DNA of 64,000 nt, taken from contig JAEXYA010000001.1 of the NCBI GenBank assembly GCA_023451825.1, forward strand, positions 33,862 through 97,861. Direction: 5' to 3'. Shown here one piece after another: positions 1-6,814 of this stretch (position 1 is its first letter; each line of letters starts with the position of its first letter). Position numbers and translations under genes: made by a program. The notes below the pieces were generated by a model. The model was not told where the DNA came from. It ran no database searches and was given only the letters and a program-made list of their open reading frames with translations. Origin of the DNA: Pseudomonadota bacterium. GTDB taxonomy: Bacteria; Pseudomonadota; Alphaproteobacteria; Rhizobiales; Xanthobacteraceae.

Positions 1-74
1 AGCTCGCGCCACTCCGGCTCGGGCATCGGCGGCACATGCGGGTCGGACAGATGCGCGAGGGTGAAGGCGGTCAT
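1..74 (-). CDS. Metallophosphoesterase, N-terminal fragment (runs off window)
   Basis: Only the first 24 codons are in the window, read leftwards from an ATG at 74-72. The N-terminus reads MTAFTLAHLSDPHVPP. A hydrophobic strand followed by LSDPH is the typical start of calcineurin-like metallophosphoesterases, where the Asp and His of the D-x-H motif bind the first metal ion. A weak purine-rich AGGCGA lies upstream of the ATG. The substrate (phosphomonoester, phosphodiester or nucleotide) cannot be told from this fragment. The gene is divergent from the Nudix gene to its right. Confidence 0.7.
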   Translation of the reverse strand, partial: MTAFTLAHLSDPHVPPMPEPEWRE

Positions 75-108
75 CGGTTGCGTATCGCCTGTAACACCAA
101 ACTCCGTC

Positions 109-244
109 CCTCATCCTGAGGAGCCGCATAGCGGCGTCTCCCAGCGAATGGCGAAGCCATTCGCAAGGGATGGCTGCACACTCGGAGCCCGGCGATCTCA
201 TGGTTCGAGACGCGCGCAAGTGCGCGCTCCTCACCATGAGGGGC
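109..244. repeat. Palindromic intergenic repeat, family A, copy 1
   Basis: The element begins CCTCATCCTGAGGAGCCGC and ends with GCGCGCTCCTCACCATGAGG. It contains a GGTTCGAGACGCGCGC block and internal hairpins. Two more copies are at 1443-1540 (inverted) and 4626-4728. This copy carries about 30 extra bases in the middle compared with the third copy. It lies between divergent genes. The bases from 245 to 367 between it and the Nudix start show no recognisable feature. Confidence 0.85.
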
Positions 245-367
245 TGAGTTGGCAATGAGTTTGTTGTGCGATAGCAATTCGTTCACCTGTGAAACTCCGC
301 TACGTTTTGGCAAGGTGGCGGCGATGACGCAAGGACCTAACCGTTTGCCCCGCTCCGGATTGCCGCA

Positions 368-862
368 ATGACCGTGCCCACGCTGCGCCAACGGCTGGAG
401 CCGACCCTCCGCAAATTCGTGCATCTGTATTTCCGCTTCGCCCGCGGGATGACGCTCGGCGTGCGCGCGGTGGTTGTCGATGCCGACAAGCGCGTATTTC
501 TGGTCCGGCATACTTATGTGACGGGTTGGTATCTGCCCGGCGGCGGCGTCGAGGTCGGCCAGACGTTTCGCGAGGCGCTGGAGATGGAGCTGCGCGAGGA
601 GGGGCGGATCGACCTCACCGGCGAGCCGGAGCTGCATGGCGTGTTCCTCAACAGCCATGTCTCGGTGCGGGACCATGTGGTGGTCTATATCGTCCGCAGC
701 TTCCAGCAGGACCGGATGCCCGAGCCGAACAGCGAAATCGCCGAAACCGGCTTCTTCGCGCTGGACGCGCTGCCGCCTGACACCACCGAGGGAACGCGGC
801 AGCGGCTGGCCGAGATTTTCGATGGCGAGCCCGTGATCCCGACCTGGCGGGCCAAACCGTGA
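368..862 (+). CDS. Nudix hydrolase with a slightly degenerate Nudix box
   Basis: This 164-residue protein has a single Nudix domain. Such enzymes cleave nucleoside diphosphates linked to another group, using Mg held by the glutamates of the Nudix box. The box runs from about residue 59 to 81. The REUxEE core reads MELREE, keeping E74, E77 and E78, but the usual Glu at box position 7 is Gln65, the Arg at position 15 is Met73 and the Gly at position 22 is Arg80. The strands before the box (VVVDADKRVFLVRHTY, WYLPGGG) are normal for the family. The start is the first ATG and has no strong ribosome binding site. The substrate is unknown. The next gene follows closely on the same strand. Confidence 0.85.
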   Translation: MTVPTLRQRLEPTLRKFVHLYFRFARGMTLGVRAVVVDADKRVFLVRHTYVTGWYLPGGGVEVGQTFREALEMELREEGRIDLTGEPELHGVFLNSHVSVRDHVVVYIVRSFQQDRMPEPNSEIAETGFFALDALPPDTTEGTRQRLAEIFDGEPVIPTWRAKP

Positions 863-911
863 GAGCCTGATGATGGACCGCGCCGCCGCCAGATGCTATC
901 CCGCGGGCGAC

Positions 912-1424
912 ATGAGTGACCTCGACCTGATCATCGCGGCGGAAACCGCCAATGACGCCCAGCCGATCGAACGGCTGGTGGCGCGTACCTTCGGCCCCGG
1001 CCGTTTCGTGCTGTCCGCCTATCGGCTGCGCGAGCATGTGAGCCATTTGCTGGACCTGTCCTTCACGGCCCGCATCGGCACGCTGCTGGTGGGCAATATC
1101 AGGCAATTGCCGATCTGCGTCGGCGATACGCCGGCACTGCTGCTTGGCCCGCTGACGGTGGAGCCACCGTTCCGCAGCCGCGGCGTCGGCCGCAAGCTGC
1201 TGGATCGCGCCATCAGTGATGCGCGGGCCAAGGGGCATCGGCTGATCGTGCTGGTGGGGGACGAGCCCTATTACAGCCGGGTCGGTTTCAAGGCGATCCC
1301 GAAGGGGCAGGTCACCATGCCCGGGCCGGTGGACCAGAAACGTCTGCTGGTGCTGGAGTTGGTCGAAGGCGCTGCGGATGGATTGGCAGGCGCGGTGCGG
1401 CCCGACTGGAACGCGGCAACTTAA
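912..1424 (+). CDS. GNAT family N-acetyltransferase (YhbS-like)
   Basis: A 170-residue acetyltransferase of the GNAT fold, expected to move an acetyl group from acetyl-CoA to an amine. The CoA pyrophosphate loop is visible as RSRGVGRKLL, following the strand LLLGPLTVEP. The C-terminal half (LIVLVGDEPYYSRVGF) matches the YhbS type, where a Tyr and a GF pair follow the last strand. I chose the ATG at 912 because MSDLDL is the usual family start. Two ATGs at 870 and 873, just after the Nudix stop, are alternatives adding up to 14 residues. The two genes are probably co-transcribed. The acceptor substrate is unknown. Confidence 0.82.
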   Translation: MSDLDLIIAAETANDAQPIERLVARTFGPGRFVLSAYRLREHVSHLLDLSFTARIGTLLVGNIRQLPICVGDTPALLLGPLTVEPPFRSRGVGRKLLDRAISDARAKGHRLIVLVGDEPYYSRVGFKAIPKGQVTMPGPVDQKRLLVLELVEGAADGLAGAVRPDWNAAT

Positions 1425-1442
1425 TTTCGCAACTCATTCCGC

Positions 1443-1540
1443 CCTCATGGTGAGGAGCGCGCATCTTGCGCGCGTCTCGAACCATGGGAGCTTGGTGCCA
1501 TCCTTCGAGACGCCGCTACGCGGCTCCTCAGGATGAGGGC
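1443..1540. repeat. Palindromic intergenic repeat, family A, copy 2 (inverted)
   Basis: This copy is the reverse complement of copies 1 and 3: it starts CCTCATGGTGAGGAGCGCGC and ends GCGGCTCCTCAGGATGAGGG. It sits between the convergent ends of the acetyltransferase and the TonB-dependent receptor, where its hairpins could also stop transcription from both sides. That role is inference. Confidence 0.85.
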
Positions 1541-1612
1541 GGAGTGATAGAGCCGCACGAGGTTCCGGATCTGCGCCCGCAGGGCGCAGTCCGGAACGAC
1601 GCGTTTGCAGCC

Positions 1613-3964
1613 TTAGAACTTCACCGTCGCAAATGCCCGCACATTCATGCCGGGCTGCAGCACGTTGTCCTTGTTGTAGGACACCGAGTAACGGATGTTC
1701 TCGTTGAGCAGGTTGTTGCCGACGAGGCCCACCGTCATCTCCTTCGCACCATAGATGCGCGGATCGAGCAGCGTCTTGTAGCTGATTTCAGCCTTCAGCA
1801 GATTGTAGCCGTTGGTCGGCGTCTCGGCGATCTCGGCGACATCATTCTGTGCGAAGGCATGCAGCATGTTGATGCGGGCGAACCAGTTCGCGTCGCGCCA
1901 GAATAGGCCGCCGCCCGCGCGCACCGGCGGGATGCGCGGCACATTGCTGCCGTCGGCGAAGGTCGCACGCACCACGTCGGCCTGGCCTTCGACACCGAAC
2001 ATGCCGGTGCCGAGTTGGGTGACATCGATCTGGGTCTGGAATTCGCCGCCGCGGAAGGTGGCGTCACGCTGCGAATAGATCGCCTGGTTCAACTCCTCGC
2101 CCGCGCCGACGATGCAGGCACTGCCGGAGCAGCTGTTGCCGGTGAGGGCGCGATAGATGAAGCCGTTGAACTGCGTGTAGTAGCCGGTGAGTTCGAACCG
2201 CACCGGGCCGGCGGCGCGGCGCAGGCCGACTTCCACCGACTTCGCCGTCTCGATGCCGAGATTCGGATTGCCGATATCGAAGGTGCCGGTGGCGTCATGG
2301 CCGCCGCGTGAAAACAGTTCGGCCGGCTTCGGCGCGCGTTCGGTATATTGCGCCGTGACGCTGGCCGAGAGGCCGCCCCAGGGCAGATCCTGGATCAGGC
2401 CGATGCTGCCGCTCTTCGGCGTGAACGACTTGTTGATGCCGATCGCCGGACCGATCGAGGTCGGATCGGCATCGGTGTCGAACTCGGTGGGAATGAACGA
2501 CGGTGCCGAGCCCGACAATTCCACATGCTCGACGCGGCCGGCGATCTGCGCGCGTGTCCAGTCGGTGAATTTCAGCTCGTTGAACACATAGCCGGCGACC
2601 TTGGTGTTGCGATTGGGATCGAACAGGCCGTTGAGCGGAGTGCCGATGCCTTCAGGGCTCGGCGCCGTCAGTTCCTGATGGCTGGCCTGGATGCCGAAGG
2701 CGGTGGTGACCGCAGCGAAGCCGGCATTGAAGGGCATCATCTGCACTTCGACGCGGCCTTCCTGCTCCTTGTTGGTGAAGGTCTGGTGCACATGCGGCGC
2801 ACCGGTGCCGCCTTCCTCCAGGCCGATCTCGTCATGCTTGTAGTTGGTGGCGCCGGCCCAGAAGCGGATCGCCTCGATGGCCGCGGCATCCGGGCGATAC
2901 TCGCCCTTCATGGTCACCTTGGTCTGTTCGCCGACAATGCGCGTCTGCTGCTCCGCGCCTTCAACACCCGGGATGCCGTAATTGGCGCGGTTATGGGTGA
3001 TCGCGGCGCCGATATAGCCGCCGTCGAAGAAATACGAACCGCCGATCGATGCGCCGCCACTCTGCATCGCCGTATTGGCCTGGCGCCCGTTATAGGGCAG
3101 GCCCGGATCGGCATAGGGATAGGATGGGATGTTGTAGTCGCCGGCCTTGTTGCCATAGACGTCGGCATGCACGGCGACATTGCCGCCGCCGGCATCGAGC
3201 AGGATGCCGCCATCGACGCCGCGCGATCCCGAATTGATCGCGGTGCGCACTTCCGCATTCATGCAGCCCGGTGCGGCGAGGCCGGCGGCCGGCGCCTTGG
3301 CCGGCAGGCCATAGCTCTGGAATGGCGTTGCCACGGCGCAGTTCGGCAGCGCGTCGGGAATGCGATTGTTCGAAGCGGAGACCACGCCGCCGATCGACTG
3401 CGAGCCGTAGCGCAGCGTCGCCGGGCCGCGGATGACTTCCACTTGGTTGGCTGCGAACGGATCGACCGGGACGAAATGATCCTCGCCGAGATCGGATGCG
3501 CCGCCGCTCGAAATGCCGTTCTCGACAATGCCGACGCGATTGACGTCGAGGCCGCGAATGATCGGACGGCTGGAGGCGCCCGGCGCATAGCCGGAGCCGG
3601 TGATGCCCGGCTTGTTGGCGAGGAGATCGCCAAGCGTATTGGCGCCGGAGCGGCGGATTTCTTCGTTGGGCACCACGGTGACGGTGGCGAACTGATCGGT
3701 GACTACGGGCAGCACGCCCTGCGGCGGCGCTGAGGCAACGGGGGGCTCCGCTTCCACCGGCACCTGCGTGCGGTTCGGCGCGGTGCGGGTGACGTGGGTG
3801 TGGCCCTGCGGATGAGCGGCCGGCTTGCGGCGCACGATCGGGCTCGGCGCGGTCACTTCCACGGCGGGAAGCTGCGTCTGCGCGTGTGCGAATGATGGGA
3901 GGCTGCTCCATCCGATGACGGCGGTGGAGCCGAGCAGGAGAGCGCGCTTGAAGGAGATGGGCAT
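1613..3964 (-). CDS. znuD: TonB-dependent outer-membrane receptor, ZnuD-like (zinc uptake)
   Basis: A 783-residue outer-membrane receptor. Residues 1-28 form a signal peptide ending AHA. A TonB-box-like stretch PAVEVTAPSP follows, then a Pro/His-rich linker to about residue 85. The plug domain includes IIRGLDVNRVGIVENG and EVIRGPATLRYGSQSIGGVV, and the beta-barrel ends in the terminal Phe expected for outer-membrane proteins. The plug motif and the barrel motif ERAPKPAELFSRGGHDATGT, followed by GNPNL, resemble ZnuD, the zinc receptor of Neisseria and Acinetobacter. The gene lies 122 bases downstream of a His-rich DUF2946 gene that is preceded by a Zur-type palindrome, so zinc is the most likely cargo. 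Another metal or a chelate is the alternative. Confidence 0.85.
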   Translation of the reverse strand: MPISFKRALLLGSTAVIGWSSLPSFAHAQTQLPAVEVTAPSPIVRRKPAAHPQGHTHVTRTAPNRTQVPVEAEPPVASAPPQGVLPVVTDQFATVTVVPNEEIRRSGANTLGDLLANKPGITGSGYAPGASSRPIIRGLDVNRVGIVENGISSGGASDLGEDHFVPVDPFAANQVEVIRGPATLRYGSQSIGGVVSASNNRIPDALPNCAVATPFQSYGLPAKAPAAGLAAPGCMNAEVRTAINSGSRGVDGGILLDAGGGNVAVHADVYGNKAGDYNIPSYPYADPGLPYNGRQANTAMQSGGASIGGSYFFDGGYIGAAITHNRANYGIPGVEGAEQQTRIVGEQTKVTMKGEYRPDAAAIEAIRFWAGATNYKHDEIGLEEGGTGAPHVHQTFTNKEQEGRVEVQMMPFNAGFAAVTTAFGIQASHQELTAPSPEGIGTPLNGLFDPNRNTKVAGYVFNELKFTDWTRAQIAGRVEHVELSGSAPSFIPTEFDTDADPTSIGPAIGINKSFTPKSGSIGLIQDLPWGGLSASVTAQYTERAPKPAELFSRGGHDATGTFDIGNPNLGIETAKSVEVGLRRAAGPVRFELTGYYTQFNGFIYRALTGNSCSGSACIVGAGEELNQAIYSQRDATFRGGEFQTQIDVTQLGTGMFGVEGQADVVRATFADGSNVPRIPPVRAGGGLFWRDANWFARINMLHAFAQNDVAEIAETPTNGYNLLKAEISYKTLLDPRIYGAKEMTVGLVGNNLLNENIRYSVSYNKDNVLQPGMNVRAFATVKF

Positions 3965-4086
3965 GGGATGGTCCTGACTGCACCGGCCGCGCGTCGTTGC
4001 GCTGAAGCCGATGATCGCTGTGATGCGAAATTCACTGGGTGGTGCCGCACGGACGGAGTCCGGGCGACGTTGGTCACAGGTGAAAG

Positions 4087-4458
4087 TCAGGTCGTCGGTG
4101 GTCCGCGGGCGTGCTGTGCGCCGCTGATGGAATCGAGGTGGTCGAACTCGGCTTTGACCGGCTCAAAGGCAAATGCCGTGACGTGCGGCAGCAGCAACGC
4201 CGGCGGCGCAGACGGAAGCGCGGTGGCCGCCATCGCGGCAACGGCATTGATGTCACACCGGAAGCCGGGGCCATGGTGATGATGCTGGTCGTCGTCGTCG
4301 TGGCCGGCATCCGCATGGACGGATGTCGCCAGCCCTGCGATTCCCTCCGCATGGGCGCCATGGAGATAGACATGGCCAAGCGACAGGACGATCTGCACAG
4401 CCAGCGCGAACAGCGCCAGCTTTGCTCCATTCCTGATACGTTCGCGAAACCACGTCAT
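4087..4458 (-). CDS. DUF2946-like small membrane-anchored protein with His/Asp cluster
   Basis: A 123-residue protein with an N-terminal hydrophobic segment at about residues 12-34 and a cluster of Asp and His (HDDDDQHHHH) near residue 54. A second hydrophobic Ala/Pro/Leu-rich stretch runs to about residue 93. Size and layout match the DUF2946 proteins often found beside metal-related TonB receptors. The His cluster could bind zinc in the periplasm before import; that is inference. The start codon is 46 bases downstream of a perfect 21-bp palindrome. The gene leads the ZnuD-like receptor on the same strand, so the two probably form one metal-controlled unit. Confidence 0.75.
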   Translation of the reverse strand: MTWFRERIRNGAKLALFALAVQIVLSLGHVYLHGAHAEGIAGLATSVHADAGHDDDDQHHHHGPGFRCDINAVAAMAATALPSAPPALLLPHVTAFAFEPVKAEFDHLDSISGAQHARGPPTT

Positions 4459-4504
4459 GCCAACAGGCGCCCCGACAACGGAAGGCCGAGAGGTCAGCCA
4501 ATAC

Positions 4505-4525
4505 CGATGTTACAATGTAACATCG
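4505..4525. promoter_or_regulatory. Probable Zur operator (perfect palindrome)
   Basis: CGATGTTACA-A-TGTAACATCG is a perfect inverted repeat with 10-base arms and one central base. It resembles the proteobacterial Zur box core TGTTATAnTATAACA. It lies 46 bases upstream of the DUF2946 start and points to zinc repression of that gene and the receptor behind it. Fur-family sites for other metals look different in this group, but the assignment rests on motif and context only. Confidence 0.75.
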
Positions 4526-4625
4526 CGCGGTGAAGGGCGGGGTGTCAACGGATTGCGGCGGGCTGGGTGTGGAACGCTGGTGTGCTGTGGGATTTCCGCA
4601 ACGCCTCGGGCGCCCCACACTCCAC

Positions 4626-4728
4626 CCTCATCCTAAGGAGCCGCGCAGCGGCGTCTCGAAGGATGGCTGCGGAGCTCCACATCTCATGGTTCGAGACGCG
4701 CGCAAGAGCGCGCTCCTCACCATGAGGG
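4626..4728. repeat. Palindromic intergenic repeat, family A, copy 3
   Basis: Same orientation as copy 1: CCTCATCCTAAGGAGCCGCG, then GCGGCGTCTCGAAGGATGGC, then GGTTCGAGACGCGCGCAAGA and a closing CTCCTCACCATGAGGG. It fills the gap between the Zur operator and the 3' end of the next leftward gene. Confidence 0.85.
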
Positions 4729-4741
4729 TTGGAGTTTGAGG

Positions 4742-6805
4742 CTACCTGCTCTCCCTGAGCCACGTCGCAGCAAACGCACCGAGCAACAGCAACAGGCCGA
4801 TCACACCCGCAAACATCGGCAGCACGCCGACGCCGCGGACCACGCTGGCGTCGCGCATGTGGACGCCCATCCAGCCATCGCCGCGGAAGGTGGTGCTGGA
4901 GCGCACCGGCACCACGCGCGGCATCTCCATGCCCGAACCTTCATTGAGCCGACGCGCATCGCCGCCGCTTGCTTGCGCCAGCGGACGCAGCATGTCGGTG
5001 GTCGAGGTCACTTCCGAAAACTCTTTCGGATTGACCGGGCCGACATTGATCAGCGCCTTCAAGGTCCCATCGCTGGCCTGCCACAGGCCGAGTTCATCCG
5101 CCGGCGTGGTCGCGCGCCACTGGCCGGGCTCGCCCGCATTCAGCGTCAGCTCGCGCGTCTTGCCCGAAGGCGAGGTGACGGTGACCGGGCTGACCGTGTC
5201 GCCCATGGTCTGGCGCAGCACGACCAGATCCTTGTTCGCCGTCTGCAGTTTTAGCGATTCTTCCTCGAGGTCCGGCTGTTTCATCAGCCAGTGCGAGGTG
5301 CGGCGGAGCAGATCGAGATGCGGGCCGCCGCCTTCATAGCCGCGGGCCCACAGCCAGATGTGATCCGACAGCAGCAGCGCCACGCGGCCTTCGCCGGAAC
5401 GCGACAACAGCAGCAACGGTTTGCCATCCGCACCGGTCATCACCGGTGGCGTGGTGGTGTTGCGGGTCTCCACGGTGCGGAAGAAGCGGCTCCATTTCGG
5501 CGGCTCGCTGTTCGCGCCTTCAAGGCCGCGCGTCACCGGATGACGTTTGCCCACATCACTGAGATGCGCATAGAACGGCTTTTCGCTGACGCCGACCGGC
5601 TCGGCCGGCAGCACGCTGTCGAGCGGCGTGCGCCAGATCGAGGTGTTCGACGCATAGTCCGGCCCGGCCGAGACCAGCACCGCGCCGCCATTGCGCACAT
5701 AGCGCGCGATATTGTCGAAATAGGCGATCGGCAGCACGCCCTGGCGGGCATAGCGATCGAAGATGATCAGCTGGAATTCGTGGATCTTCTGCTGGAACAG
5801 TTCGCGGGTCGGGAAAGCGATCAGCGACAATTCGTTGATCGGCGTGCCGTCCTGCTTCTCCGGCGGGCGGAGAATGGTGAAATGCACCAGATCTATGGAC
5901 GCGTCGGACTTCAGCAGGTTGCGCCAGGTGCGTTCGCCGGAATGCGGCTCGCCGGAGACCAGCAGCACGCGCAGCTTGTCGCGCACGCCGTCGATGGCGA
6001 CCACAGCGCGGTTGTTGACAAGGGTGAGCTCGTTGTCGATGGGCGAGGCCTCGATCTCGACGATGTTCGGGCCGGCATGCTTGATATCGACATCGACGCT
6101 CAGCGTCTGGCCGGACACCATCTGCCGCTCGCCGATGGTGTCGCCGTCGCGGCGGATGACCACGCGGGCGCGCTCGTTGCTGACGCCCTGATCATCGAGC
6201 CGGAAGGTCACGCGCTGCGACTGGCCGACAATGCCGAAGCGCGGCGCAGCCGTGATGGCGATACGGCGGTCGCGCTCATCCTTGCGGCCGGTGATCAGCG
6301 CATGCAGCGGCGCCTTGAAGCCGAGCCCGTCGAGATTGGCGGGAATGTCATGCACGCGGCCGTCGGTGATCAGGAAGGCGCCGGCGACGCGATCGGTGGG
6401 GACGTCCGACAGCGCCGATGACAGCGCGCCGAACAGCTTTGTCCCATCGGTCTCGCCATCGGCCTGACCGGCTTCGACGGTGCGGACTTCGAGACCCTTC
6501 ACCTGCTTGAGCCGATCGACGAGTTGCTTTTGCGCGTCTTCCGTCTCTTTCGTGCGATCGCCGAACGATTGGCTCGGGCTCTTGTCGATCACGACGGCGG
6601 CGACCGACGACAGCGGCTCGCGTTCCTCGCTGGTGAAGGAGGGATTGGCGAGTGCGAGCAGGATCAGCGCCAGCGCGGCGACACGGATGGCTGCGCCGCG
6701 CGCGCGGCCGAGCAGCAGGAGGGCTGCGATGACAATGATAGCCGCGAGGCCGATCCAGAGGACAAGCGTCGGGACGAGGGGCGTGAATGCGATGCCGTAT
6801 TGCAT
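4742..6805 (-). CDS. Membrane protein with glutamine-amidotransferase-like domain, moxR operon
   Basis: A 687-residue protein with two transmembrane segments at the N-terminus (about residues 10-33 and 38-55) and one near the C-terminus (about 660-682). The large part between them probably faces the periplasm. The central section has strands typical of a class I glutamine-amidotransferase-like fold (LRVLLVSGEPHSG, LIIFDRYARQGVL, GGAVLVSAGPDY) but no Cys-His-Glu triad that I can see, so it is probably a binding domain. It is last in the order moxR, DUF58, DUF4159, this gene. Homologous sets in other Rhizobiales keep this order. The function is unknown; a role in envelope stability or in assembling a metal-containing complex is a guess from MoxR systems. 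Confidence 0.75.
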   Translation of the reverse strand: MQYGIAFTPLVPTLVLWIGLAAIIVIAALLLLGRARGAAIRVAALALILLALANPSFTSEEREPLSSVAAVVIDKSPSQSFGDRTKETEDAQKQLVDRLKQVKGLEVRTVEAGQADGETDGTKLFGALSSALSDVPTDRVAGAFLITDGRVHDIPANLDGLGFKAPLHALITGRKDERDRRIAITAAPRFGIVGQSQRVTFRLDDQGVSNERARVVIRRDGDTIGERQMVSGQTLSVDVDIKHAGPNIVEIEASPIDNELTLVNNRAVVAIDGVRDKLRVLLVSGEPHSGERTWRNLLKSDASIDLVHFTILRPPEKQDGTPINELSLIAFPTRELFQQKIHEFQLIIFDRYARQGVLPIAYFDNIARYVRNGGAVLVSAGPDYASNTSIWRTPLDSVLPAEPVGVSEKPFYAHLSDVGKRHPVTRGLEGANSEPPKWSRFFRTVETRNTTTPPVMTGADGKPLLLLSRSGEGRVALLLSDHIWLWARGYEGGGPHLDLLRRTSHWLMKQPDLEEESLKLQTANKDLVVLRQTMGDTVSPVTVTSPSGKTRELTLNAGEPGQWRATTPADELGLWQASDGTLKALINVGPVNPKEFSEVTSTTDMLRPLAQASGGDARRLNEGSGMEMPRVVPVRSSTTFRGDGWMGVHMRDASVVRGVGVLPMFAGVIGLLLLLGAFAATWLRESR

Positions 6806-6814
6806 GCCGCGCTC

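Noticed and set aside
2348..3733. Long open frame on the plus strand opposite the ZnuD-like receptor
   Set aside because: Its protein is Arg/Ala/Gly-rich with no domain, and the opposite frame encodes a convincing receptor. It is a GC-driven shadow.
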